Positions 42,917-52,729 of a stretch of 64,000 bases of DNA are shown here, in pieces. A program made the translations under genes and the position numbers. The notes beneath the pieces were generated by a model that saw only the letters and a program-made list of their open reading frames with translations, did not search any database and had not been told where the DNA came from. This DNA is from Isoetes taiwanensis (taxonomy: Eukaryota; Streptophyta; Lycopodiopsida; Isoetales; Isoetaceae), in the NCBI GenBank assembly GCA_021234155.1, contig JAJEKV010000092.1:1622561-1686560 (forward strand). Direction: 5' to 3'. Numbering within the stretch: the first letter of the stretch is position 1; each line of letters starts with the position of its first letter.

Positions 42917-44500
42917 GTGGTAGCAGATGCGCCTTTCAAGGCATCCCCGACAACTAGAGTGCATTGCAATGCAATTTCGACGCTCTCCAGCGACTTTGGT
43001 AAGAAGATTGAAGAGTCCTTGCCAACGGATGTGGATTTCAGGGAAGTATGGGCAAGCCTCTCTAAGGAGGCTAGAACAGATAAAGAGCGGGAGGCCTTCA
43101 AGCATTATAAGAAGGAAGGCAACCTGTTATACCATAAGAACAAGTTGTGCGTACCTGAATCATCAGGTGTAAGGAAGTTGATCCTCCATGACACGCACAA
43201 CAGCCCAATAGCTGGCCATGCGGGATTCATGAAAACATATTTCAAAGTGCGCAGCAGCTATTATTGGCCAGGAATGAAGAAGCAAATAGCTCGCTACATC
43301 AAGGAATGTCAGCTATGCCAGCAGACGAAGGCGGAGCAGCTTCGAATTCCAGGGGCATTAGAGCCATTAGCGGTGCCAAACGCTAAGTGGGAGGTAATCA
43401 GCATGGATTTCATCACAGGACTCCCAAGAACAGCGAGAGGCAAGGACGCCTTGATGGTAGTGGTCGACAAGTTGTCGAAGATGGCACATTTTGTGCCTTG
43501 CAGGACCACAGATACAGCTATGGATACAGCAAAGCTCTTCACCAAAGAGATCTTCAGGCTTCATGGCATGCCAAGGGAGATTATCTCCGACAGGGATCCG
43601 AAGTTCATGAGTGCCTTTTGGCAAGACCTCTTTGCGACGATTCAGACCAAGCTATCCATGAGCACGGCGTATCATCCTCAGACGGATGGCCAGACGGAGC
43701 GGACCAACAGGATTTTAGAGGACATGCTACGAAACTATGTCTGGAATAAGCAAGGTATGTGGGAAGAATTTATTCACTTGGTGGAGTTTGCATACAATAG
43801 CACCAAGCAGGAATCATCCCAAATGTCGCCGTTTATGATCAATTACGGCTATCAGTGCCTAACTCCAGACACTTGGCACAACCCCGTGTCAAAAGTGGAA
43901 GTCTCGCAGCAGATGTTGGCTGATATGCAGCAGCTTGTGGAAGAAGTTCGAGGGTATCTGCTAGCAGCAAGAAGTCGACAAAAGAGCATCGCCGACAAGC
44001 ATCGAACAGTAAGAGAGTTCAAAGTTGGAGATGATGTTTGGCTCAAGATCAAGGTGAAGCAGGCGAAGCTCAGGATTGGGAATTGCAAGAAGCTTGCTCC
44101 AAGGTGGGCTGGACCTTTCAGAACAGTCGAGAGAGTAGGTAATCAAGCCTACAAGCTAGACTTGCCAGCACACCTAAAGATTCATAAGGTCTTCCATGTG
44201 AGTTTGTTGAAGAAGCACACTCCAAATCCAGACGAAGTCTTGGACACTCCAACGTTGTTGGAAATGACAGAGGAGCAGCTGGAAATAGTTCCAGAAATGA
44301 TTCTTGATAAAGCTTTCAAGAAGACAAGGAGGTCGGAGTTCCTCCAATACTTGGTCAAGTGGAAACACTTGCCAGTGGAAGACGCGACGTGGGTACTTAA
44401 GAAGGATTTAGTAAAGCAGTACCCACAGTTTATGGAGCAATGGGACGGCAAGGTCATCTCCGAAGAAATCGGCTCAGGCATGTCGATTTGTGTAGGTTAA
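42917..44500 (+). CDS. Integrase with chromodomain of element G
   Basis: An uninterrupted frame of 527 codons begins inside the RNase H end. The zinc site is HDTHNSPIAGHAGFMKTYF with CQLCQQTKAEQ. The catalytic core gives Asp in SMDFITGLPRTARGKDALMV, Asp in IISDRDPKFMSAFWQDLF and Glu in PQTDGQTERTNRILEDML. The GPY/F-like part (KLAPRWAGPFRTVERVG, HKVFHVSLLKKH) follows. The last 70 residues are a chromodomain: FLQYLVKWKHLPVEDATWV, with aromatic residues that would bind methylated lysine, commonly H3K9me. An integrase that reads H3 marks in an element that also encodes an H3-like protein is notable. This frame looks functional although neighbours are broken. Confidence 0.93.
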   Translation: MVADAPFKASPTTRVHCNAISTLSSDFGKKIEESLPTDVDFREVWASLSKEARTDKEREAFKHYKKEGNLLYHKNKLCVPESSGVRKLILHDTHNSPIAGHAGFMKTYFKVRSSYYWPGMKKQIARYIKECQLCQQTKAEQLRIPGALEPLAVPNAKWEVISMDFITGLPRTARGKDALMVVVDKLSKMAHFVPCRTTDTAMDTAKLFTKEIFRLHGMPREIISDRDPKFMSAFWQDLFATIQTKLSMSTAYHPQTDGQTERTNRILEDMLRNYVWNKQGMWEEFIHLVEFAYNSTKQESSQMSPFMINYGYQCLTPDTWHNPVSKVEVSQQMLADMQQLVEEVRGYLLAARSRQKSIADKHRTVREFKVGDDVWLKIKVKQAKLRIGNCKKLAPRWAGPFRTVERVGNQAYKLDLPAHLKIHKVFHVSLLKKHTPNPDEVLDTPTLLEMTEEQLEIVPEMILDKAFKKTRRSEFLQYLVKWKHLPVEDATWVLKKDLVKQYPQFMEQWDGKVISEEIGSGMSICVG

Positions 44501-45375
44501 TTCTTGTGTAGTTAGGATTAATCTACGCATGCCACCTATGCTTGGTATGGGTCGCATGCGTTGTTACCGATGATGAGACCACTACGGTGATCTCTAGGGC
44601 GTGGTGTAATGTCAACGTAGGCATGACCGCGTTTTCGCTTGGGCGAGTGGAAGGTAGATTAGAAAGTCTACTTCTGTCCCACGGAAGTAGACGACCTCGA
44701 GAGAAAGGAGGTCATTAAGGAATGCACTGATAGGAAAAGCACCTCTAGCCCCATATATGCTTTGATAGGAGGAATCAGGCCTTCACGCCCCATATACGGG
44801 AAGGACGCTGGGCAACTAGGGTGTAGGCATGAGCGGCATATAGGCATATAGGCGCTATCTCCACGGCCATAATGGAAGATTCACCCTCTTCCTACGCCGG
44901 GAGATTAGCCATGCATCCATGTAGATAGGTGGGGTGGTCACCATATAACCAAAAATTTATTAAATAATTAAAACGGTACTAACGTAGTGTCGACCTGCAG
45001 GCCAGTAGAGCGCTCCGGAGGGCAAGGAGGTCGAGCTACGAAGACTTGCAACACAAATTTTGTTGGAATGTGTCGCAAGGAACGAAGAGTACCTCGAACA
45101 ATAATTATAGATATGAAATGTTGAAATTTTGTATAACTTAATGTCATAATAACTGAGATAGCGAATACCTTGTTTAATGAGGTTATGAATTGTTAAGTAT
45201 TCCATAGTATGATGACGTGATAATGTTTTAAAAATATTACCTTAGGGTAATCCTGTTAAATGTATAACTATTATATTGTATGCATCACGTTGATTGCAGA
45301 TTGCAGATTAGGAAGATCCCAAGGTGGGGAGACCCACGATCTTTGCGGACGACATCATTTCAAAGGTGGGGAGAA
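44501..45375 (+). other. Non-coding 3' part of element G
   Basis: No gene was seen in these 875 bases between the integrase stop and the 3' LTR. They hold AGGCATATAGGC-type short repeats near 44830-44850 and AT-rich sequence. A purine-rich run (AAAGGTGGGGAGAA, 45362-45375) directly before the LTR is the probable polypurine tract. Confidence 0.7.
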
Positions 45376-46929
45376 TGTGGCGTTCCAAAGACAAAGATAT
45401 ACGGTCCCGGGGCGATATCGTATCTTTGCCATCGCATTACACGCCACTCCGACCGACGTGTACGCCAACGGATAACCAGGTAAGTAGCCCTTGGGGGCAA
45501 CTTGTTAGATATGTTCACATGTTATTAATGTGCACATGTGCACATTAATGTGGGCACACCTTTCCATGTTGGCATATTTTGCCACCTAGCCATTAAAGGC
45601 AAGTGGGGCCTTTCCAATTATCCCACATGCCAAAATGGGTAATTGGAAACCCTAGCCTAAACCCCATGTCTATTTAGGGTAGGAAAACCCTAGCTTGCTA
45701 GTTTTCGCCCTTAGGGTTTTAGAGCTCGGTTTGGCTGCCCCAGAGCCAAAACCCCCTCCCGCCCAAGCTTAATTGCGCCATCGGTTCCCCAATTGATCAG
45801 CCCAAAGAGGATGGTTGAACTCAGGTCAGGAGGAGCCACTCAAGGATCAGGTATTTGGTCAATTTAATAGCTTAAACCGTCTTCTAGTCATAGAATCCGT
45901 AGGTTTAGACTATTAAATTGCCCATAGCAGCTATCTAGAGCTTAGATCTCGGACACTAACTAAAGAACCTAACTCTATGATTAGATCTAGTTCTTTAGTT
46001 CTTCTGTGATGTATTTGGATGATGTATCTCTGTGAACTCCTTGTATTGGGAAGGGGGTAGAGGCCCTAAAGCTTGTAGTTGATGCTCCTAGAGTAGCCTC
46101 TCTAGCACACTTTGTAGATTCGGCCCTGTGCACAAGAACCACACCGGTTTGTGGGTGAAGGGCGGGACCGGCTTAGAAGGAGGTTCGTGTTCGACTCTTG
46201 AAGCGATCCCTATGGTGTGTTAGTGCTACCGGGGTCATTGTGACTAGGTCTAATGGCTTACCACCGCGGGTAAGGCATGGGCTCGACACCCGTGAAGTGG
46301 TGTACACTTTCCGGTGGGTTCGGTCGAATCACGAGGCAAGTGGCCCTCTAGTCACCTTGAGTCGGCATGTAGATCTCTCGGAGGGAGTGATCCCTACTTG
46401 CCCCATCGAACGGGGGAGATGAAACCGGGAATAGCCCTTTTGGCTATGCATCCGTGGGCTCTGATCAGTCCCAACACTTTTCAGCCTACTCTACGCAAAG
46501 TGTGCATGGGAGGGGCGGATGGAGTGGACAACCCAATGCCATGTTCTTATGCCGCCCAAATCCATTGCCATGAATTTCATGCAATGAACTCACGGAGACC
46601 CAAGCCGTCAGTCATTCCCTTGAGTCTGAGCCTTGGGTAGGATTCCCTATGTGATGTGCTGATCTTTGTCTATGCAGATATGTGGAGGACCATCCTTCGT
46701 GATGGTCATATGATGTTGATGTATGTACTACTGACATGTATGTTTACGCTTCCGCAGCTAGGTAGGCCCTGAGGGAGACAGGGTAGAATGACACCTTCAC
46801 TCTTCCCACTGGGACTCGTTACGGGTGCAGTGATATGTGGAGGGCCCTGTATCAGCATGGAGCTGGTGTGGGGGAAGAACTCCTGTTTGTATACGGTGAG
46901 AGCACCGTATGCGAGTAGGGGACGTCACA
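45376..46929 (+). repeat. 3' LTR of element G (1554 bp)
   Basis: It starts TGTGGCGT and ends ACGTCACA, followed by ACCGG (46930-46934). It differs from the 5' LTR mainly by short indels and CG-containing replacements, with long identical stretches between. That pattern is unlike ordinary ageing. Confidence 0.9.
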
Positions 46930-46934
46930 ACCGG

Positions 46935-47790
46935 GGCCTGAGTAAGTAATAGCTTCAACTTCTGAAAAGCAGCTTCCGCTTGGGGATTTCAAGCCCAAGT
47001 GGATTCATCACCTGTGAGTTTATGAATGGGATCAGCGATAGCTGCAAGTCCAGGAATGAAGGTGGAATAGTAATTAACCTTACCCAGGAAGGAACATGTC
47101 TCTTTGATATTAGATGGTGCTTGAGCCTTCAGTACACAACTGATTTTAGCAGGATCCGTGGTGATCCCATCTTTGCTAACCACATGTCCCAAAAGAACAC
47201 CTGAGGTGACGCAGAAAGTGCACTTCTCAGGATTGAGACTAATGCCAGATTCATCACATATTTGAAAGACAAGCTCTAACTTCTCCAAGTGGTCATCCAT
47301 GGAGCTGTAGGCTGAAAAATCATCTTGAAAGATCTGGAGAAAAGGTTGATCCTTCAGATAGTCTTGAAAGACAGAGAGCATGATGCGCTGAAAGGTTGAA
47401 GGAGAGTTTGATAAACCAAAAGGGACCACCTTGTAGGCAAAAGTGCCCCACGGAGTGGTGAAGGTAGTTTTGAGTTGATCTTCATGCTTGATAGAAATTT
47501 GATTGTACCCCGAGAAACCATCCATGAAAGAGTACATCTCATGACCAGCAACTTCTTCAAGAACCTGGTCAGTGAAGGGAAGCGGGAAGTGATCACGCTC
47601 CGTAGCTTGATTGAGTTTTCTGTAGTCCAGGCAAACGCAGATCTTACCATTGTGTTTGAGAGCAATGACGATGGGGCTCACCCATTCAGAATGTTTGACT
47701 TCATATATCAGGCCAGCAGCTAAGAGTTTGTCAATTTCGGCCTTGACGCGGTCACGGTAATTTGGGTTGAGCCTGTACTGTCGTTGCTAG
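46935..47790 (-). pseudogene. Reverse transcriptase of element E
   Basis: One frame from about 47681 to 46989 holds MSPIVIALKHNGKICVCLDY, ERDHFPLPFTDQVLEEVAGH, MYSFMDGFSGYNQISIKHED, TPWGTFAYKVVPFGLSNSPS and FLQIFQDDFSAY (FQDD at the catalytic site), then LEKLELVFQICDESGISLNP and SFLGKVNYYSTFIPGL. It continues to the G insertion at 46934. Well preserved, but separated from the protease frame by a shift. Confidence 0.9.
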
Positions 47791-47916
47791 ATTGGGCGTG
47801 CATCAGGTTTGGTAGGAATGGTGAGTTCCCCCAGCTCTTTTTTGATACCTCGAAGGTCTTTGTAGCTCCAAGCGAAGATATGTTTGAACTTTTTGAACAG
47901 CGTCACAGCACGTGCT

Positions 47917-49011
47917 TTATAGGTAGGATGAGAGAGGCAGACCCGCGGGTGGAGCTTGAACATGATAAATATTTTGTGATTCTTCAAAGTCAGTGTCTGA
48001 GATTGAAGGTTCTGCATTCTCAACAGAGATCAATTTGCCAGTTTCCAGATCCATTGTGGCATTGAGATGTCCATCAGTGATAACAAGTTGGTCCGTGGCC
48101 CAGTAATGAATACTCTTAGCCTGGCGGAGAAAAGGTCTTCCAACCAGCATTTCATAATCACCAGGATCTTCTCCAGCTTTCCAAACACCAAATTCCAAGG
48201 GGAATTTGAGATCACCAATGCTGATATGGAGAAGAGGAGTGACACCTTGAGGGCGCGTGATATGGCCATTCGCCAACTTGATGTCATAGGGGGCACGGTA
48301 TAATTGTTTGATGCCCAATTGCTTTCGGAGCTTATCAGTAATAAGATTGACAAGACTACCACCATCAATTTGGACATGATGGATGTGCTGAGTGCCCACC
48401 GTGGCGTGCACCGTGGGTGTTGAGGTCGCAACAGCTCCAACCAGAACCGTGGGAAGAGGTAACTGATCTTTAAGAGCCGGACGGAGTTTCAAAATGGTGG
48501 CCAGGCTCAAAGGAATCTTGATCTTTGCAAGTTCTTCCTGAAGTTCCAAAGGAACGTGAGAAAATGGGTCCGCAGGATCCAGTGGAGCAGGAGTTTGGGG
48601 TAAAGAAGCGGAAACTTCTTTGAGAAGCTCTACCTCAGTAGCAATGTTGCGATACGGCTGAGAGCGGGCGCTGGTGGATGAGGATGGCGCTGCCTGACGC
48701 TGCTGAGCTCTAGTGGTGGCGTGAACATTTGCCAGTGTGCGACCTTCCGCAGCCTGCATGAGTTTCAGAATACTTTGTCTCACTTTAGGCATGATGTGAG
48801 GCATGAGTTTGTCAAGATCAGGCGCGAAATGAACTTTTTTCTCATCTTCATGAGGGACTGTTTCCACAGCAAAAGCGGGTTGCGTGTCATGAGGGATGAT
48901 GGTCAAAGGGCGGGAAGCCCGTGTGTGACGTGAGACGAGACCAACCCAATTTGACTGCTGGACTGGAGGGTTCAGTGCTTGATAAATCTCCTCTTGAGCT
49001 TGTTGATCCAT
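47917..49011 (-). CDS. Protease region of element E
   Basis: An open frame of 364 codons. The first 170 residues are a linker (QEEIYQALNPP, VHFAPDLDKLMPHIMPKVRQ). The protease follows with HVQIDGGSLVNLITDKL, then LANGHITRPQGVTPLLHISI and YEMLVGRPFLRQAKSIHYWA. DGG takes the place of DTG/DSG in both C and E, so it may be a real variant of the active site in this family. After it a shift leads into the reverse transcriptase. Confidence 0.8.
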   Translation of the reverse strand: MDQQAQEEIYQALNPPVQQSNWVGLVSRHTRASRPLTIIPHDTQPAFAVETVPHEDEKKVHFAPDLDKLMPHIMPKVRQSILKLMQAAEGRTLANVHATTRAQQRQAAPSSSTSARSQPYRNIATEVELLKEVSASLPQTPAPLDPADPFSHVPLELQEELAKIKIPLSLATILKLRPALKDQLPLPTVLVGAVATSTPTVHATVGTQHIHHVQIDGGSLVNLITDKLRKQLGIKQLYRAPYDIKLANGHITRPQGVTPLLHISIGDLKFPLEFGVWKAGEDPGDYEMLVGRPFLRQAKSIHYWATDQLVITDGHLNATMDLETGKLISVENAEPSISDTDFEESQNIYHVQAPPAGLPLSSYL

Positions 49012-50713
49012 AGGATTGGAGGTAGATGCTGCTTGCTAAGGGCGCTGTTGTTGAGGCGGTCGAGGGGGCTTGGACCTTGTTTACCGTTGGCCACCCATAG
49101 TTGATAAGCCGTGAGACGTACTGAAGCTGGTTGATTGGAACCTGGAAGTTAGACTTGAACTTGAGGAAGTTGAGGACACGCCGTGGTGCTGTGACCCCAT
49201 TCATGACAATGATAACATTGAGCCTTTGAAGGATCAAAAGGAGGACGGTTGCCTTGTCTCCATGGCTGCTGAGATTGTTGCGTTGTTGAGTTGGATATTG
49301 CTGAGGCGGATATGACTGTTGTTGTGGAGGCGTGGTCTGGACTTGAAAGACCATTTTATTCCGGAAGGGTGTAGGATGAGAACGAGTGCATTCCTCCGTG
49401 GCATGATTGCACATATTGCACCTTTTACAGTGAGGAGGTCCATTGGAGGAGTTGCATTCATTTGCCAAATGGCCCTGATATTTACAATCTGTGAGCGTTG
49501 TGGATTTGTTTGTGGAGGCTGAACAGAATTCTGTGGAACCATGACGGGGGGCATGAAGGGGAGTTCCGTGAGAGCAACACCTCGAGAAGAAACATTGACC
49601 GAGTGGTTGACCAATTCAATGGCCTGCTCCAGAAACTTTGGACGCAGGTATTCTGTCATAAGTCGAATGGCAGGAGGAAGGCCCTGCAGAAACCAGACAA
49701 GAATCTGGCTTTGCGTGGGGTACTCCTGGAGTTTACTGACGAGAATGTGTAGACGGTCCGCAAAATCCCTGGCTGACTCCGTGGGCTCTTGCTGAAGGTC
49801 ATTGAGTTGCTTGAGAAGAAGTTGATCATCATCTGTGGTGCCATAATGACAAAAGGAATGCGGTTTTCATTTCATGCCAACTTTGTTTCCAATGACTTTT
49901 GTTGGCCATTAACCACTGATGAGGGGCACCTCTGAGCGTGGTCGAAAAAATATGAAATTTGAGTTGTGGCTGCGCATGTCCATTCAGAATGGCCAAGGCT
50001 TCGAATTCCTCCATATGGGCTTGAGCACTCTGGTCCAAAGGTTTGCCTTTAGTGTTGCCAAAAGTTGGATAAGTCAGCTTCAAATTATGAGTGGGAGATG
50101 AAGGTGGAACTTGAGCATAGACAGGTGGATTGGGTGGAGGATACGCAGAAGCATAGAGAGGTGGAACAGCCTGAGACTGAGAACAAGGGAGCGGGACTGA
50201 AAAACCCGGTGGTCCAAAGAAAGTAGCATCAGGTGGGGAAGGGTCATGAGAGCCCTCCTCATTAGGCTTAAGATCAGTGGTTTGGTAAACAGGAAGAGCG
50301 TGCTGAAAAGATGGAGAAGACTGAAATTCATGAACGTGGGGAGGGCCAAAGGACACTTGATAGTAGCCCATCCCAGCAGGAGGTGAAGAAGGTTGTGATG
50401 GCTGAGGGGTATGACCTGAAGGGATATGGATATAGGTGCTGTCTGGAGTCTGAAAATAGTGAGGCGTGGGCTGAACGGGGGTATGTTGGGGAGATTGAGG
50501 TTGAGAACAATGCCGACACACAGGGGGAGACCCTGGTCGAGAATGAGCACGAGGTGTAGGAGGTGCCGACTGAGCTCTGGAGCGGACACGACCACCCTCA
50601 ATGTCATAAGCAGTATCATACATGTCCCGAACAGCCTCGCGTCGTTGATGGCGCTCCAAGCGAGCCGCCGTTTGGCAAAGAAGTTCTTCAGGAGTGAAAC
50701 CTCGAGCCGACAT
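48990..50713 (-). pseudogene. gag of element E
   Basis: ATG 50713 starts MSARGFTPEELLCQTAARLE, 48 bases after the LTR. A 294-codon frame covers the Pro-rich N-terminal half and the start of the capsid (KFHIFSTTLRGAPHQWLMAN). After a shift near 49830 come pieces with LVWFLQGLPPAIRLMTEYLR-like sequence and zinc knuckles, among them CKRCNMCNHATEEC near 49410-49450 (C-x2-C-x4-H-x4-C). It is the best gag of this family here and serves as the guide for element C. Confidence 0.8.
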
Positions 50714-50760
50714 GATGGAAAGAGAGGAAAAAGAAAGATCAGACCCGGCAGCGGCGACAG

Positions 50761-51350
50761 TGTTTGGGGTCTGGGTTCGGGAACTCCTGCAAGACAGCCC
50801 TCTGTGAGAACCCGTGGATCTAACAGGAGAATCCGGGAGCTATGTCACGCGGGATTTGCAAAAAGAACAAAGAAAAAAGAGAAGAGAAAGCAAAAGAGAA
50901 CAATGAGATCACAATAATGAACTTCCTTGATGTCAATGAAGATACATGAGCTCTCGCAATCGAGAGAAAACTGAAGTGAGACAAGACTCAAAACTCATCT
51001 AAAAACTCATGTGCTAGCTCTACTCATATATATAGTACAATGGCCTTTGGCCCACTATAGACACTCTGACTGATTTCGGTGCCGACTCCTGGAAGGAGGC
51101 CTGATTTGCAGGAATGCTGGCGGTGCCTCTTGAAGTGCCTAAAATCACGCTGACGCTGACGCAGGCGGTGACGGGCCGTCACTTGTCTGAGCGCCTCCTC
51201 TTGACGGCAGGCGTGGCCTTTGACTGCGTGGTCTGCTTGGTCTTCTGCGGGGCCTTTGACGACTGACCTGTGCCTGGCTGTGGATCCTTGGCCTTGACTT
51301 GGTCCGTCGTATGCATGAATAGTCCTGTACCAGGACGTACAGGACTAACA
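50761..51350 (-). repeat. 5' LTR of element E (590 bp)
   Basis: On the reverse strand it starts TGTTAGTCCTGTACGTCC at 51350 and ends CCCAAACA at 50761. It contains the TATA box (reverse of 51027-51034) and the GAGTAGAGCTAGCACATGAG stretch. No clear tRNA primer site follows it. Confidence 0.9.
51027..51034 (-). promoter_or_regulatory. TATA box in LTR of element E
   Basis: TATATATA, conserved with the LTR of element C at 32610. Confidence 0.5.
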
Positions 51351-51405
51351 GCTGCATCCTAGAAATTATAGAAAGGGCAGATTAAGCTCGCTTGACCAGA
51401 ATGGT

Positions 51406-51525
51406 GTTTATGAGGAAGACCGGAACTCGTCGTTTATGAGGAAGGCCGGAATGGGAAGAAGGCTCGAAATGGTCGTTTATGAGGAAGGCCGAAATGGGAA
51501 GAAGGCCGGAAGAGGGAAAAAGCTA
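51406..51525. repeat. Short tandem repeat next to element E
   Basis: Three imperfect units begin GTTTATGAGGAAG(A/G)CCG and continue GGAATGGGAAGAAGG. The spacing is 26 to 43 bases. The sequence from 51526 to about 51840 is GC- and purine-rich and holds no recognised gene. Confidence 0.7.
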
Positions 51526-51840
51526 TGTTGGTGTCTGGCTGAGATATAAAAATAGGAAAGAAAAGAAAACTTTGTACTACTCAAGCGTGCGTGGAAAAAA
51601 ATGTAATGGGAAAAAGGGTGAAGCAGAAAAGGGGCGAGGGAGCGACCGAGCGGCACAAAAGCGGGGGAAATTTTAGATGGAGAATTTTAAAGGGGCGAGG
51701 GAAAGTTTAGACGGGCGGGAATTTTAGACCGGCGGAGGAAATTATAGGCGGACGTGCAGAAAATGAAACTTATTTAAAACTCCCAATTTAATGATATAAT
51801 CCAAATTTAAATGAATGATGGTTGACAGAAAATACATCAC

Positions 51841-52720
51841 ATTGATCATGATTGAGAGAAATACACATTGCAGTGATAGTCATTGGGTGGCATGAATGAT
51901 CTGTGTCGGATACGGGTGCCCCCTGTCCATGTTCGAAACCCACTAGTTATCATTGCGTGAAGACTTTACTAAGGAACATCAATGGATTAAAATATGTCAT
52001 GTGGCCACTAGTACAAGAAGGTGTCACTGAGATACGTTATCTTTGCTATACAAACAAATATGTGCACATATGTATGTACATATCCTTCAAGCCTGTGCAA
52101 AAGATGATATGCTATATGGTTACTATATGATTCCCCTTACGTGCAGTTTGGAAGAAAAGCTTATCACAGTGATAGTCTAGTGGTTAGGCTATTGGTTATG
52201 GCTCAAATCCCACTAGCTATTATTGGATGACATGAATGATCTGTGTTCACGGTGATCATAATCGAGTGGTTAGACCATTGGATAGGAGTGTGCCCCGCCC
52301 AAGTTCAAAACCCACGGGTTATCATTGTGTGACATGGTTAAAAAAATAAATGGGACTACAAAGTGGGAATTGTATAGTCACTATGATCAGCATCCTTCTA
52401 TTGTACAGGCACTAGAACATAAGAAAGCAGGTTCAAATCCTGCATGTTCTAACACATATGTATGATGTAATGATGAGAAATACTCTTCTGCAAAATCATA
52501 TGAGGTAAAAATGATAAATTCTCTTCTCCAAGAATTTGGTAAAGAGAAATGTGTGCGGCAGCATTGGCCGCCGCTATAAATTTCTTGTATTATAAAGTTA
52601 TACAGTATATATGTATGTCAAGCATAAAAATGGAGGGCTAAGATTTTGCTAGCTCAACGGTCGAGATTACGCCCTTTTTCTTCAAACCCTAGCTACGGGC
52701 ATGGGGTTAGCAGGCGGCAG
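51841..52720. other. Non-coding stretch with tRNA-like promoter motifs
   Basis: No gene was seen. Several segments resemble the internal promoter boxes of tRNA-derived SINEs: AGTCTAGTGGTTAGGC near 52170-52195 and TAATCGAGTGGTTAGACC near 52260, each followed by a GTTCAAA(A/T)CCC-like box (52305, 52430). They may be decayed SINE heads. Folding of a whole tRNA was not possible by eye. Confidence 0.3.
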
Positions 52721-52729
52721 CTATAGTTG

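Larger units (their letters stand above)
33769..46929 (+). mobile_element. Ty3/gypsy chromovirus G carrying a histone H3-like gene
   Basis: Two LTRs of about 1.55 kb (33769-35312, 45376-46929) flank 10 kb of internal DNA. ACCGG is duplicated at 33764-33768 and 46930-46934. Removing G and one ACCGG rejoins the polymerase of element E. Internal order: primer binding site, hairpin pair, TATA, H3-like gene, hairpin pair, TATA, unrecognised gene, gag, protease, reverse transcriptase, RNase H, integrase with chromodomain. Typical chromoviruses are 5-8 kb with only gag-pol, so the 4.3 kb gene-bearing leader is unusual. Confidence 0.9.
32888..51350 (-). mobile_element. Ty3/gypsy retrotransposon E, interrupted by element G
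   Basis: The reverse-strand element runs from its 5' LTR (51350-50761) through gag (50713), protease and reverse transcriptase to 46930, and resumes at 33768 with RNase H and the start of integrase, down to 32888. There it meets the 3' LTR of element C, which probably inserted into it. The reading LLLTQAPVVT before G and PVLVPPQWDKPF after G fit together. Its 3' part would lie left of the window. Frames are longer than in C, so E is younger or better preserved. Confidence 0.8.
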
